In this document: one piece after another, positions 33,662 through 46,099 of the stretch
How positions within the stretch are numbered: position 1 is the stretch's first letter
Layout: the number at the start of each line of letters is the position of its first letter
Assembly: GCF_035046485.1 (NCBI RefSeq)
Contig: NC_085137.1
Coordinates: forward strand, 131,072,703 to 131,136,702
DNA from: Aedes albopictus
Lineage: Eukaryota > Arthropoda > Insecta > Diptera > Culicidae
Length of the DNA stretch: 64,000 nucleotides
Direction of reading: 5' to 3'
Program-made: the position numbers and the translations under genes
The notes under the pieces: generated by a model
The model's database searches: none
The model's input: only the letters and a program-made list of their open reading frames with translations
What the model was told of the DNA's origin: nothing

Positions 33662-34049
33662 ATTTGTTGAAAGTTGAATAAAGATATACTTCATACCGAC
33701 AATGAAAATATTGGAGGAAATATTGCACAACTTCTTCAGAGAGATATTGTGAAAAGCTGATGAAAATCGTAAAAAATTGACGTAAACCAAACGCAGTAGG
33801 CATGACAAAGTTTGTCGGAAACAGCCAGTGATGTCAAGTACATTTGAACATCCAAATCGGCAATTTTTAAATTTAAACAAATATACGTTTCATAATTTTA
33901 AAATCAAATGTCGATAATCATTCAAAAATTTCGCCATATACACTACGAAAATCAATTCCGCGCCAAATCCGCGCGAGGGCCAAATTCCATTGGTAAATCG
34001 GCGCCAAATCCGCGAAAATCGTGAAATCCGCGCTGTTGTAACAACCCTG

Positions 34050-34430
34050 GACTTGTTGAAAATTTTCTGTTTTTTATACTTTGTGGAAAAAGCATCTATT
34101 TCAGATACACTTTTTCAAATAAAATGTTTAAAAATGGTATTTAAATGTGTGATAAACATCGATTTTAACTTTGTAAGAATCGAACACAATCAGCCAAATA
34201 CATGTCGAATGGTTGAAACTGTTTAATAAAGTAATGAACGCATAGGACTAAAATTAGAAAAAAAAAACAATTAAAATGTCTACTCAACAACATCTACTTT
34301 CATGAGCTCTGCGGAAAAGCTTCGGCATATATTTGATAAAAGTAATGAGTGACCCTGGTTATTTTCGCATTGAACTTTATGTTACCGCAATGATTTCAGA
34401 GTTTCATCGAGTTCAAATTTTTGGATTGCA
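34050..34430 (+). pseudogene. 3' untranslated region of the R1-like element, continued
   Basis: It aligns over about 370 bases with the reverse complement of 56985-57356 (shared words include GATAAACATCGATTT, AATCGAACACAATCA and GATGAACGCATAGGACT). It directly continues the sequence that stops at 29460. Confidence 0.75.
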
Positions 34431-35130
34431 CTCGGGAAACTGACTATGCGCCAGCATGCTATCTTGGTGGACTCCCCAAAGCGAATCATCGATGTTGGGG
34501 TCATCGATGAGGGTGTGATGTGCAATAGGCCCTCCCTGGTGATAGACTCAGGACCGAGTCCAGTAGAGGACGATGCTTCATTCGTCGTAAATTCATCGAA
34601 GCGAATTGTAGATCATCGAGTAACCAAGTCTAGTTTCCGAGGGCCAAATTTGTTCGATCATCTAATTTTAAATGATTACTGAGATCCCAGTAAAATATAA
34701 AATAATAGAAAATACTGTAACATGGAAACATATTAAGAAAACCTGTTCGTCATTTTGTTAGTGGTAACAATATATCTGAAGTGGTAGTGCAAAGCGATTT
34801 GGACGTTTCACATGGTGAGCTCGTTCCATGCTATCATGGAATTAGAACTCTGAATCAAACTGTGTCCAGTTGGGATATAATATCGGGAAAAGCATATTTG
34901 GTATACTTTGGGCCAAAAACTTCTAAAAATATCGCAGTTCTAGGCCACCCTACCTAACTGCAGAATCATAACAAACGACGCCAAACTATGTCATAAAATT
35001 TTCAATAATCATGCTAGATTCCCCTCACCGTGTCTTGGCCTAGCCCTAGCGGGTGTCATTTGATGTTCATTTTATGGACTATTCTCCGGTTGATTGTATG
35101 ACAAAAGCTCCAGCACCAACACAAATCCAT
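34431..35130. other. unassigned
   Basis: A 78-codon plus frame at 34446-34682 has no recognisable domain. Internal imperfect repeats GCGAATCATCGATG and GCGAATTGTAGATCATCGA suggest repeat debris. No gene supported. Confidence 0.3.
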
Positions 35131-35133
35131 AAT

Positions 35134-35349
35134 AGGGTTTGTGTGCCATCAGTAATCTCATGCTCCCAATTTCATCCTATTCGAAAACAAGCGATTACGG
35201 CACCGATTGATTCCGTTCTTTTTGTTTTCATGCGTGCTCACTTCTTACAAAAAATACAAAAATAAGAAACAAAACAAACAGTGCTTCAATCCTTTGTTTT
35301 TCGTAGGATGAAAATGGGAGCCACATGCTTAATAAGGGAACCAATACCC
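35134..35349. mobile_element. MITE with imperfect 65-base inverted ends; copy at 49626-49850
   Basis: The left arm GGGTTTGTGTGCCATCAGTA...CTCCCAATTTCATCC pairs with the right arm (inverted: GGGTATTGGTTCCCTTATTA...CTCCCATTTTCATCC). TA lies at both borders. An inverted copy of the family is at 49626-49850. Confidence 0.75.
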
Positions 35350-35359
35350 TAGAATGCTT

Positions 35360-36800
35360 CCACGACTCAATCGTCACTATTTAGTTCTATTCCAAATGCA
35401 TGTCACGAGCACATCACCACGACTAACTGGCACGTTCTACGGGAACCCAAGACGTAGGAAAAAACACTCTGGGTGAGTTAGCATAGGAAAAAGCAGAAAC
35501 CAAAAGTAGGACAATGTTAGACCCGTCGTCGTCGTCATCGTCCGCCAAGGAAAGTCAATAACTACCCACTGTTCTCTGTTTTGCTACTCGTTCGTCTTGC
35601 ATAATAGTTTAGAGGCCTATGCTGGTCAAACCGCAGGCCAACCATAAAAGCAACTTACCTATTGAGCTGAGAGCCCGGGTCTTTGGTTTTGTTCTTATGC
35701 ATCGCGGTGCTTTCTGCGGATTCTCTTTCTCTTCGCGATTCGGACCACAACCGCAGAGTCGCAGTGTGTTACTCTAGCAGTAAGGCAGCAGCATCATCAC
35801 CGTCATCATCATCATTGGTTTGCCATCTACCTTATAACTGTAAATTTCGGATCGGTACGTTGTGATGGTCTACCAACCGCACTTGTCTAGGACTTGACCT
35901 CAAGGATGCTTGTTTTAATGGGGCAAATTTTCGAGACCGCGTATGATTTCTCTTTGCCAATTCCAACGTTGTTGGAACGTTGCGTTTGCATTTTGACTCT
36001 CGACAAAAATTTGCGTGGATTGAGAAATTTCTTCGCCGAATAACCAACTAGGGCCATCAGCCGGACTCGTTTGTCCGGTCCGGTTGTCGTTGGTGCTGCT
36101 GGTGCAGCTGCAGACTCCAGCGAGAGGAGATAAATACTACGAGCGGGGATGGTGGATTGGTTGGACCCACGATCAGTTGTTGATTAAAATGCACAAGCAG
36201 CCGTGAAATCGCTCCGACCAAGGGAATGGATTAACGAATTTGAATAAATATTTAAGGAGTTGATGATTAATTTTGATTACATTTTTGGTTCGATCCGGTT
36301 GAGATTCAAAAACTTGTCCCGTGCCTGGGGATCGTGGTTATTGACGTCATCGTGACACAGAGATATTTTTACATGGTTGTTCATGCGAAGAAAGCTTGGA
36401 ATAATGCAATCCTACTATCTGTTCCGAGTCTTTCTTTTGCTGAACGTTTGGTGAGGTCTGAAATATTCAAGTGTCAATTCTTCAAAAGTAGCTTTACTCA
36501 CATGCATTAGAAAAAACGTTATTTAAAATGCAATAGCATAGCATGAATACTGGATCGTGAATGGAGTTGCAAAGATGAGCATAGCAATGGATATGCAGAT
36601 TTCGCTAATATTTATAATTCCATCACACATGACCAAGTCCTTTTGAGTATAAGTTCTATCATCACCATAGAATGCGCTTAAACTTGAAATAACTTGCGAT
36701 ACGTGAAAGTAATATGCAACATATATTAAATAGTCAAGTCACGTATTATGCCATTCGAGAAAAATCAGCTTATGGAAATTATCTGCTTTCGTATTCTTAT
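35360..36800. other. non-repetitive island, possible non-coding exon or regulatory region
   Basis: This is one of the few stretches with no repeat signature and with mixed GC content. On the minus strand a donor-like AG|GTAAGT lies at about 35654-35661, after a possible exon. A triplet-rich CAT/CAG run is at 35785-35820. No reading frame is convincing, so a 5' untranslated exon or enhancer is speculation. Confidence 0.25.
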
Positions 36801-36815
36801 ATAAGCGCGACAGTT

Positions 36816-37146
36816 ACTAAGAATTCCCCCGAGAGGGTAAGCCGCAACAGTAAAGCGAATTCCCCCGAGAGGGTAAGCTAACAGCGAATTCCCCCGAGTG
36901 GGTAAGCTGCAACAGTAAAGTGAATTTCCCCGAGGGTAAGCTAGCAGTGAATTCCCCCGAGAGGGTAAGCTGCAACAGGAAAGCGAATTCTCCCGAGAGG
37001 GTAAGCTATCAGCGAATTCCCCCGAGAGGGTATGCTGTAGCAGTAAAGCGAATTCCCCCGAGAGGGTAAGCTAACAGCAAATTATCCCAACAGGGTAACC
37101 TGCAACAGTAAAGCAAATTCGCCCGAGAGGGTAAGCTGCAACAGTC
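36816..37146. repeat. dimeric minisatellite, 36+29-base units x5
   Basis: Ten copies of GAATTCCCCCGAGAGGGTAA are followed alternately by a longer spacer (GCTGCAACAGTAAAGC) and a shorter one (GCTAACAGC). This gives five 65-base higher-order units. The core has a short inverted repeat (CCCTC/GAGGG type). The last dimer is the most diverged. Confidence 0.92.
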
Positions 37147-37919
37147 AAAGTAGATTTAGGTAGAAGGATGTTTATGATGGAGATGTAGAGTGAAGGATGT
37201 AGGAAAGCAGTTCAAGGATAAAGGATGTAGAATAATGGTGATGAGGATGACGATTATGAAGGATAAAGCATGTAGGATGAAGGAAGAAAGATGTAGGATG
37301 AAAAAAGAAGAATATAGGATGTAGAATGAAAGAAGTTGGATGAAGTATGAAGGATATAGGATGTAAGATGAAGGATAAAGGATAAAGGATGAAGAATGAT
37401 GGCGACGATGAAGATGAAGGATGAAGGATGAAAGATGTAGGATGAAGAAATAGAAATATAGAATGTAGGATGAAAGATGAAAGATAAAGGAAAGATGTTG
37501 GATGAAGTATGAAGGATATAGGATGTAGGATAAAGAATAAAGGATGTAGAATAATGATGATGATGATGAAGGATAAAGAATGTAGGATGAAGGATGAAAG
37601 ATGTAGGATGAAGAAAGAAGGATATAGGATGTAGGATGAAAGATAAAGGGAAGATGTTGAATGAAGTATGAAGGATATAGGATGTAAGATGAAGGATAAA
37701 GGATGTAGAATGATGGCGATGATGATGAAGGATGAAGGTTGATGAAAGTTGCAGGATGAAGTGTGAAGGATGAACGATGTAGAATGAAGTGTGCCTGGAT
37801 GATCGATGAAGCATGTAGGATGAACGAAGAAGGGTGTAGGATGAAGAATGAAGGGTATAGGATGTATGATGAATGATGATGATGATGATGAATATGATTA
37901 TGATAATAATGAAGGATAA

Positions 37920-38596
37920 CACTAGTTTACAGCATTTTTGAACTCGGTAAGCTGATGATCGTTTTTGGTGTAGAATCATGCCCTGAATTCGAAAACGCGA
38001 AGGAAAAAAATTACAGTAGAGCGGAAATTTTTTCGACTTTCTATACAAGGTTGATGGCTTGAAATCGATTTTTGTTCTATTTTTAAGCAAAGTCGCTCAC
38101 TTCACACATCTCATTCTCCGTAATCAATGCTCCGATTGAGCTGAATTTTTTACTGTAACTCACCCACATATAATATGTAAAATAAACGTTGAGAAAACAA
38201 TTTTAAATTGATTTTTTCTTATTGAAAAAAATACATTTCTTCATAAATTTTTGGAAATTTTGCTAACATTTAAGGAGATCGTCCCCAAAACTTGCCCATA
38301 TCTTGATTTTCATCAATCTGACGCAAAACCTCCTTTCAGATGATCGAATGGTATTATATTCAGCTTTTAATTTATGGAAAAAGATTTAAAATTGGTTGAA
38401 CAAAACGCAAGCTATTTAAATTTTATTAAATTCCATATTTTAAAAAGTTGTAAAACTCGATATTGATCTAAAACTCAAAAACTGTTCTACTTTAAATTTT
38501 TTGAAGCACGGTTTTGAAATCAGCGCTAAAATATGCTTCAAAAATTTTGGTCGTTGACAGAAGTTCACGACTTTCGTTTTATTTTGTAAACTAGTG
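37920..38596. mobile_element. 677-bp element with CACTAGTTTACA ends
   Basis: CACTAGTTTACA on the left and TGTAAACTAGTG on the right are exact inverses; TAA flanks both (37917-37919, 38597-38599). It is sharply different from the surrounding GGATGAA array and encodes nothing. Confidence 0.88.
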
Positions 38597-38700
38597 TAAT
38601 GGATGAAAGATAAAGAATGGAAGATGACGAAGCTAAAAGGATGAAGAATGGAGAATGTAGAACGAAGGATGAAGGTTGTATGATGTAGGATGAAGAATGA

Positions 38701-38846
<146 letters not shown>

Positions 38847-38892
38847 AATGGTGATGAAGTATGCAGGATAAAGGTTAAAGGATGAAGGCTGA

Positions 38893-39047
38893 CCCAGTCA
38901 ACCAGTGATCGTATAAGATGTAGCATAAAATGTTGAAGTGGAGGCGATATGCGTACATTTTACATGTGCCTAAATGGAGGCATGCACACATATGGCCTCC
39001 ACTTTATCATCGTATGCAACATCTTATACGATTACTGGTTGACTGGG
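38893..39047. mobile_element. 155-bp MITE with CCCAGTCAACCAGT ends (empty-site copy)
   Basis: CCCAGTCAACCAGTGATCGT and its near-inverse at the right give arms of about 60 bases. It is the uninterrupted form of the element at 19688-20765. It sits in the GGATGAA array. Confidence 0.9.
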
Positions 39048-39148
39048 GAAGGACGCAGGATGAAGAATGAAGGATGATGATGATGAAGGATGTTAAATGG
39101 AGGATGCAGGATGTAAGGTAAAGTATGAAGAATGACGAATGAAGAATA

Positions 39149-39349
39149 CAGTAGACTTTCTATAACTGCAACATGTTTACGTTTCACTTGTCGAATAAAA
39201 TTCGATAACTGCAAAGTTGTTGCACTTAGCGGTATCAGGTATCAGTATGTCGGCTCCAGAGGCACGTTCTCCTCCATTTGGCCATTTAGTGGACTTTCAG
39301 TAAAAAAAACATTGCATTTAAAGCGTTTGCACCGAGTGAACGTCTACTG
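39149..39349. mobile_element. 201-bp MITE with CAGTAGAC ends and TA duplication
   Basis: CAGTAGACTTTCTATAACTGC on the left and GTCTACTG on the right are flanked by TA (39147-39148, 39350-39351). CAGTA...CTGCA-like ends suit a pogo-type Tc1/mariner element, which is inference. Confidence 0.75.
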
Positions 39350-40135
39350 TATAGGATGAAGGATGATGATTATAATGATGAAGGATATAGGATGGAATAT
39401 GAAGGATGGAACATGAAGGATGATGACGATGATGAAGAAAAATGAAGGATGATGATGATTTTGATAACGTTGATAACGGTTGAAGGATTAAAGATGAAGG
39501 ATAGAGGAAAGATGTTGGTTGAAGTAAGAAGGAAATAGGATGTAGGATGATGATGATGAAAAATGTAGGACTAAGGATGATGACAGATGAAGCATGATGG
39601 ATGAAGTAAAAAGGATGATGGTGATCATGATTATGTAGGATGGAAGATGAAGAATGTAAAATGAAGGATAATTATGATAATAATGATAATGATGAAGAAG
39701 GATGAAAGATGAAGGACAAAGAGTAGATAATGTAGGATGCAGTATGAAGGAGTAAAGATGAAGAATGTAAGATGAAGGAAGAAAGATGTAGGATGAAGGA
39801 TTAAGGATTACGATGATGATGATGATGATGATGATAATGATGATGATAATGATTATAATTATGATGATGAAGTATGAAGAATAAAGGATTATGTTGATGA
39901 TGATGTTGTAAGATGAAGGATGAAGGATAAAGAATGGATAATGTAGGATGAAGTGTGAAGGATGAAAGATGAAGAGTAAGGAATGGAGGATGAAGAATGT
40001 ATGTTGAAGGAAAAAGGGTGTAGGATGAAGAATGAAGGATGCAGGATAAAAGATGATAAAAGATGAAGGATTAAGGATGATGATGATAATGCTAATGATT
40101 ATGATGATTATGTCGATGAAGTATGAAGGATACAG

Positions 40136-40459
40136 GATTATTTTTCTTATTTTTCGCATTTTTCAAACCATTAGAGAGTAGGGCAGGGGGAGAATGTAAA
40201 GGTTGAGACAGATAGAGAGAAAAGATTAATAAGGTATATAGCATCAGTTGCTGTGATGCACCACCGGAAAAACAAAGCAAACGATCAACATGAAATGTAA
40301 CGTCAGTCTTGTAAAGCATTTTGTGCGAGAAAGTGCTGTGAACAACAAGCGTTTTTTTTTTCAACATGTTGTACAAAATACAACAGCACGACTACTGGAG
40401 GGTTAATACTTAATGCCCCATGTATGATAAACTAGCATAAAGCAGTCAAATTCACGAAA
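40136..40459. other. intergenic, nothing recognised
   Basis: AT-rich; no gene or repeat partner seen. Confidence 0.35.
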
Positions 40460-40935
40460 TAAAATTAAAAAAAAAACTTGAAGTTCCTTGAAGCCCTCTG
40501 AAACCTCCAGAAACACCTATGAACGCCATTTCAGGTATCATCAATAGGTCAGAGGCATGTTGATGTTCTCCTTCATTTGAGAAATTTGTACCATTAACTG
40601 TGCCTCGTCATCAGTCTCCCACAGACTATCCTTAAGCTCTACTGTAGCCCTCTAAAACCCCCTGGAACCAAGTGAAACCTCCCAAAGGCCTTGGAACGCC
40701 TTGCAATCCATCAGAATATCCGCGAGGGACCCCCCCCCCCCCCCGTAGCCTTCTCTAAACTCTACTAAAGCCCCATGAAAAATCCTGAAGCCTCTTGATA
40801 TTCTCTGAAGAACCCTTATACCTCCTGACATACCTTGTAACGCTTTGGAATACCTCTGAAACCCCTCTGCAACCCCTCGGCTACCATCTGAAGGAATAAT
40901 CGAAGGGTTTTCTGGAGATAATGTTGTCATAAATT
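40460..40935. repeat. 12-base-period array, CCCCTGAAAC sense
   Basis: CCTGAAACCTCC-like words, the complement of the TTTCAGGGG type, with a C run of about 18 at 40730-40744 and beyond. The 92-codon minus frame is a product of the period. Confidence 0.7.
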
Positions 40936-41029
40936 AAACAAACTTTTGAAATAAATTCTCAAAGTGTATTTTGCGCAATTTCTTAATAAATCATTTTTCT
41001 AGGATGGGTTTGAAATAGTGTTTCTGGAA

Positions 41030-42560
41030 ATACTTTTACTCTTTTACATCCGTGGGGATGAAAAATCTCTGCAGGAATACACGAGGCGGAAAATGCTTTG
41101 AAGATTTCCAGCTGTGATCTAAAATGTAAAAAAATAATAAGAGAATCTTTTTTCGGGTAAGATATTTGCCAAGAAATCTGTGTTTAACTCCAGAAAGAAA
41201 TACATAAAAATAGATTAAATTTTGTAGTAATCTCTTGAGTTGCCGAAGCAAATGCTACTAATGAAATTCCTGTGAGATTCAGAATTCTTCTCAGACGGAA
41301 TTTCTATAGAAATTTAATTAAAAAAGTTCATTTTTTTTGTTTTTGGAATTCCGACAGAAATTTTTCGGAGGAACTGGTTGGCTATGTAGCAAATCAGACA
41401 CATGTCCAAATCGGGATATTTTTAAATCCAATCTTTACTCAAAAGTTAGAACGAGGGTAAGCTTGTATTCTACAGAGGACATGACAGCGGAAATGAAACC
41501 AGTTAGCGTAGCTTGAACTATAACTGATCGACAAGCGTGATATAACTTATACTGCATGAAATGACTCCTATTCTGCTACATTTCCGCTTTCATTTCCAAA
41601 TAGTTCTAAGATCGAAACATCCCCAGCACTTTATGCTGGAAGCTGTTACGCCAGTAACCTTATCACAACAGTAACCACAATTCCTGGAGAAATTAACCGA
41701 GGAACCACGTAACGAAACAATTCAAGTTTGTATACTGGAGCTCTCAGATAAATGCCTTGAGCAATTTCTGAAGGAATCCATACCTTAATCGTGAGGATTT
41801 CAGATGAAATTCCTGAAGAAATCCATGAAGGAATTCCCAAAAACAATTCTGAGGGAACATTTGGAGCGATTCCTGGAAGAATCCCAGCAGAAACGGCTTG
41901 AGAAACTCTAGCATGCATTCACGGACAGTCCCCAGCAAGAATTCCGGAAGAAATCATAAGACAAATGCCTGAAGCAATACACAAAAGATATTCATGTAGG
42001 AAAATTTTGCGGAAATCTTAGAGAAATCTCAAGAGAAATCCCCGGAAAGTCCATAGAAGGAGCACTATTGGGAAAACTGCAAAAAAAAAAATGTTGGAGA
42101 AATCCTCAGAGGAATTTTTGGATAAAATGTATGAGTAATTTCATAGATATTTTTAAAGAAATCTCTACAGGATTAATAAAGGAATCCTAACAGGAATTCC
42201 TGAAAAAAATGCTTGAAAAAATGCATAAACAAATTTCTGGTGAATTCACAGAGCTATTCTAGGTGGAAATTTTGAAAAAATCCTACAAAAATATCTGGAT
42301 AAATTCCTAGAGAAGTCTCTGTAAAAAATCCTGGAAAAACGTTAGTAAGAATTTCTAGAGGAGTTCCAGCAGAGGTTCCCGAAGGAATCCGCAGAAAAAC
42401 TGGTGGAAGTATCAAAAGAGGAATGCCTGATAAATTCTTATGGTGATCTCCAGAAGAATTGCTGCTGGAAGTTCCAGAGAAATCCCTGGAGAAAAATTAG
42501 CAGAAATTTCTGGAAGAATCGAAGTAAAACATTCTCCACCAAACTGAATTATGCGACCAA
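41030..42560. repeat. 12-base-period array, GAATTCCTGAAGAAAT type
   Basis: GGAATTCCTGAAGAAATCC words are clear at 41640-42540 and weaker at 41030-41450. Same kind and sense as 62870-64000. Confidence 0.7.
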
Positions 42561-42639
42561 ATTTAAGGTAATTTTGCTGACAGATGAAGAGAACAAAGCA
42601 GCCGAGATAATCCAAAATCACACTATCTTGTAGAATCCA

Positions 42640-43740
42640 TGTTCACATAAAATCCAGCTATAAATGATCATAAATAACAATTCTTCTTTGGAAAGGTATT
42701 GGTCTAGACTAGAATCATGTTATCAAAGATAAAACAATAAACCACTTAACCAAAAAAAACTTGCAAATGAATTGCCAAATGTTGCTTTTTTTCTGTTCAT
42801 TGAAACAGCCTAACAGGCGATCCGTCACTAGACAGAGCTAAAGAATAGGGCTCGCCACTCGTGAACCCAATCCCTATGCCAATCCTACAGCACAGTCAGT
42901 CGATAGCCCTCTTATTCGATCTTCTCGCACTCGCTGCATACAGATGAAGTGGTCAACAGGTTTCTTCGTCTCTCTGTCCTTAAACCCCCCACTCTTCCAA
43001 GAACCAGTTTGGTTTGGTTGCTGTGTTTTCGGTTTTTTCGATGGAAGGAGGCTGGAAAGGTAAAGGTACTGCTGCTGCTGTTGCTGCTACAGCAGATTGG
43101 ATAGCACTTTGAGCGATAGTTCTTTCGTCCGTTTGCGAGCATGCACGAGCAACTCTAATTCAATTTGTTGGCATTTCTTGGGATAGGTATCTCTTGCTCT
43201 CTCGATCTTCACTTATGAACGAGTGTTGATCTTTGATGTTTTGATTGCGAACGTGCGCTTGAATTATGTTGGGAGAGGATGCTCAATGCAACTTGTAACT
43301 GAGGAGAACGTAAGTCCTTGAGATGATTAATGAATGTTACATTTGAACAGAACTTATTATAGAAAATTGGATGTTATGAGTCCAGACAAACAAAAACGAG
43401 TTTCGTGGCTGATTAAGCATTACCCACAGGAAACAGTGGGCCACTCGTTATGGCGTTGATCGCCGAAAACAGAGTACCATACAATAATCATGATCACAAC
43501 AATCTCTCCTCACTCAAGTCGTGGAGAAAAGTGGTAACAAATCAAACTTGTCTCTCACTGTTCCGTTGATGTCGAACGGCACACCTACGTCTATTCAATC
43601 CCTTCGGAGATAAACTCTCTGAAACACATTCACCGCACATTCATGGACAACTTTTCATAATGATATGATCACTTGTTTCATAAAACATTTCCTCAGGTAT
43701 TTCTCCAAAATATTCCGGCTTTTTTGCTACAGTAATTAAT
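42640..43740 (+). other. non-repetitive island with initiator-like and donor-like motifs
   Basis: TCAGTCG at 42896-42902 resembles the initiators of the GST genes, and GGAAAG|GTAAAG at about 43058 could be a splice donor. This would make 42900-43057 a possible first exon for a plus-strand gene, perhaps the one ending at 48982. A (CTG)n-like run follows. There is no direct evidence for transcription. Confidence 0.2.
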
Positions 43741-43754
43741 TGTTTCCCCGGAAA

Positions 43755-43990
43755 GACGGACTTGGTTGTCTAGTGGCTACCGCTTCTGATTAGTATGCAG
43801 AAGTTCCTGGGTTCAGTCCCTGGCTCGTCCCTTTTCTCCTACATTGTATCTTTCTATCTACATATACAACTCAAGTATATTCATAAGTTCACAGCCATCA
43901 CTAGAACAAAAAAGGGTTGAAAATCCGTTTCCCTTCCTTCCAACTTTCTCTCACAGCACAGTGTCCATCTACATATCATACAACGCCTAA
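43755..43990 (+). mobile_element. tRNA-derived SINE
   Basis: The head GGTTGTCTAGTGGCTACCGC and B box GGGTTCAGTCCC are followed by a body that matches the minus-strand copy at 1698-1950, ending in CAACTTTCTCTCACAGCAC. Confidence 0.8.
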
Positions 43991-44224
43991 AAATTATGCA
44001 ATCAAGCGAACTGTGCCGCATTATCTTCAGAGTAATAAACACACTAATCGTTCACCTTACGCCTGGCATCCACGTACCAATGTGTGGACCCTCTGGCAAT
44101 CATATCCCACCAACGTTCCGTCATCCGCATGAATTTGTGTTGGAAATGGTTGCTTTTTGCGTGACATAATTTGTGTACCACACCTTATGAGGAAGCTAAG
44201 TTTGCGAGAACAGGTGTTGTTCAT

Positions 44225-44400
44225 GATCGTTAGAGATGGAGCTGAGGGGGTTTCCAGGATGTTCCCAGAAAGCCCTAAAAGAGAGCGTTCCAAGAGGCTT
44301 CAGGGGCGTTTCAAGAGGTAGTTTCGGGGGATTTCAGGAGTTCCGAGAAATTTCGTTGGCGTTTCAATGGGATTACGGGAATTTCAGGAGCATTTAAACA
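44225..44400. repeat. short TTTCAGGGG-type patch
   Basis: GGGTTTCCAGG, GCTTCAGGGGCG and TTTCAAGAGG words on the plus strand. Confidence 0.6.
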
Positions 44401-44569
44401 AAGGATGTTTAACCCTTAAAAGATGTGAACAACTTTTTTGCATAGTTTTACTTATAGCTTTTGACCCAGTGCACTCACTTTTCAAAACCAAAATATTTTT
44501 ATCGAGGGGATTAGTTGTGCTATCATATGCATATATGGAGATTATGTTATGCTAGAACATTTTGGAGAT

Positions 44570-45500
44570 ATAGCTGGAAATGTAGTGTACACCACTTGTT
44601 CTTCATTCGATTCCGCGTTTTATTTCTATGTACATGTGATATATTTGAATGGAAATTGCACAATATTCTTTGTTTGGGTTGGGGCTGTAGAAATGTCTTA
44701 TGTCCTTTTACAGCTGTAACATAGATCTCCAGGTTATCCAAAACGTCCAGAAGTTTTGAACTTTGTCTACTGAATATAAATAGTTGTGTTTACTTTTTAA
44801 ATCACTTGAACTTGCTGAATTACATTCAAATATACATTTTGAAACATGAAATGATGGTAGTCATGACCTGGTAATGTTCTAGGCAACTTAAAATAGCTCT
44901 GGAGTTCTGATTGTAAGGCCTTTACCTGTAATACTATATCAAACTAATGTATAAATGTCAGAACTGATTTCATTAGATCCATACATGTAAATCAGAGTAT
45001 GAAAGACTTACTGCACATCAATGGCGATACCTTAGGCCATCCAAATCATTCTGGTGTTAAGGCCTTTCTATCTACACCTGTAATAACGCATCGGGTGCAT
45101 TTCAAACTTGGTATAGTGCGTTTTGGTAGTCATAGAAGATCAGTTGAACATATGGTACTTGTTAACACATCATAGAGGCATCCTGGATTATCCAAACTAT
45201 TCTGAAGTTGAGAAATATGGTTTGAATTTGAAATGGTATATCAACAGAAGTGCACAAACATTAGAGTTTGCCTATTTGAATCATACACATAGTGCAAACC
45301 ATGGGAGAGAAGTTCCCAGAGCATCAGAGATTCTGAGGTCACCTTTCAGTATTATGTGGTTAAGGCCTTCAGATCTACACTCGTAACAAAGCATCCTGCA
45401 CGTTCAAAACTTGGTGCAGTATGTTTCAGTAGACATTAGACCGGCCCACATTTGTATGGCGAGAAAGAAAAGTTGGAAAAATTTACGGGGCACCCTCTAG
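44570..45500. repeat. tandem repeat of about 151 bases, running into the gap
   Basis: The phrase GGTTATCCAAAACGTCCAGAAG at 44729 (and diverged forms near 44578, 44880, 45032 and 45183) recurs at a 151-152-base step, and TTAAGGCCTTTCTATCTACAC at 45057 is matched by TTAAGGCCTTCAGATCTACAC at 45359. After the gap, GGATATCCAAAACACTAGAG at 46065 continues the pattern. Confidence 0.75.
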
Positions 45501-46000
45501 NNNNNNNNNNNNNNNNNNNNNNNNNNNNNNNNNNNNNNNNNNNNNNNNNNNNNNNNNNNNNNNNNNNNNNNNNNNNNNNNNNNNNNNNNNNNNNNNNNNN
45601 NNNNNNNNNNNNNNNNNNNNNNNNNNNNNNNNNNNNNNNNNNNNNNNNNNNNNNNNNNNNNNNNNNNNNNNNNNNNNNNNNNNNNNNNNNNNNNNNNNNN
45701 NNNNNNNNNNNNNNNNNNNNNNNNNNNNNNNNNNNNNNNNNNNNNNNNNNNNNNNNNNNNNNNNNNNNNNNNNNNNNNNNNNNNNNNNNNNNNNNNNNNN
45801 NNNNNNNNNNNNNNNNNNNNNNNNNNNNNNNNNNNNNNNNNNNNNNNNNNNNNNNNNNNNNNNNNNNNNNNNNNNNNNNNNNNNNNNNNNNNNNNNNNNN
45901 NNNNNNNNNNNNNNNNNNNNNNNNNNNNNNNNNNNNNNNNNNNNNNNNNNNNNNNNNNNNNNNNNNNNNNNNNNNNNNNNNNNNNNNNNNNNNNNNNNNN
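45501..46000. other. assembly gap, 500 N
   Basis: Exactly 500 N inside the 151-base tandem repeat; its true size is unknown. Confidence 0.98.
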
Positions 46001-46099
46001 TGAGTTACCAGATTTTAGTCAAAACTCGTACAAGACACTTCTCTGAAGACACAAAAGCTCTAGAATGGATATCCAAAACACTAGAGGTTTTGTCTTTCC

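Larger units (their letters stand above)
29461..34049. mobile_element. 4.6-kb element, CAGGGTTGTTAC ends, 6-bp duplication (hAT-like)
   Basis: Left end CAGGGTTGTTACAA and right end TTGTAACAACCCTG are exact inverses, and GACTTG flanks both (29455-29460, 34050-34055). The paralogous R1 3' region at 56985-57405 shows the empty site with one copy (AGCTTG). Both subterminal regions carry CCGCGCCAAATCCGCGCGA, in the same orientation at the two ends. No transposase is visible; the interior holds MITEs, a SINE and a tandem repeat. CAGGG ends suit hAT; a 6-base duplication would fit the hAT6 group, which is inference. Confidence 0.85.

Noticed and set aside
36816..37146. CRISPR-like array from regular 20-base cores
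   Set aside because: The spacers are two alternating repeats, not unique sequences, and the host is an animal genome.
37254..38090. 278-codon minus-strand frame rich in ILHPSSY
   Set aside because: It is the translation of the 7-base array (7 residues per 21 bases) and runs into an unrelated inserted element.
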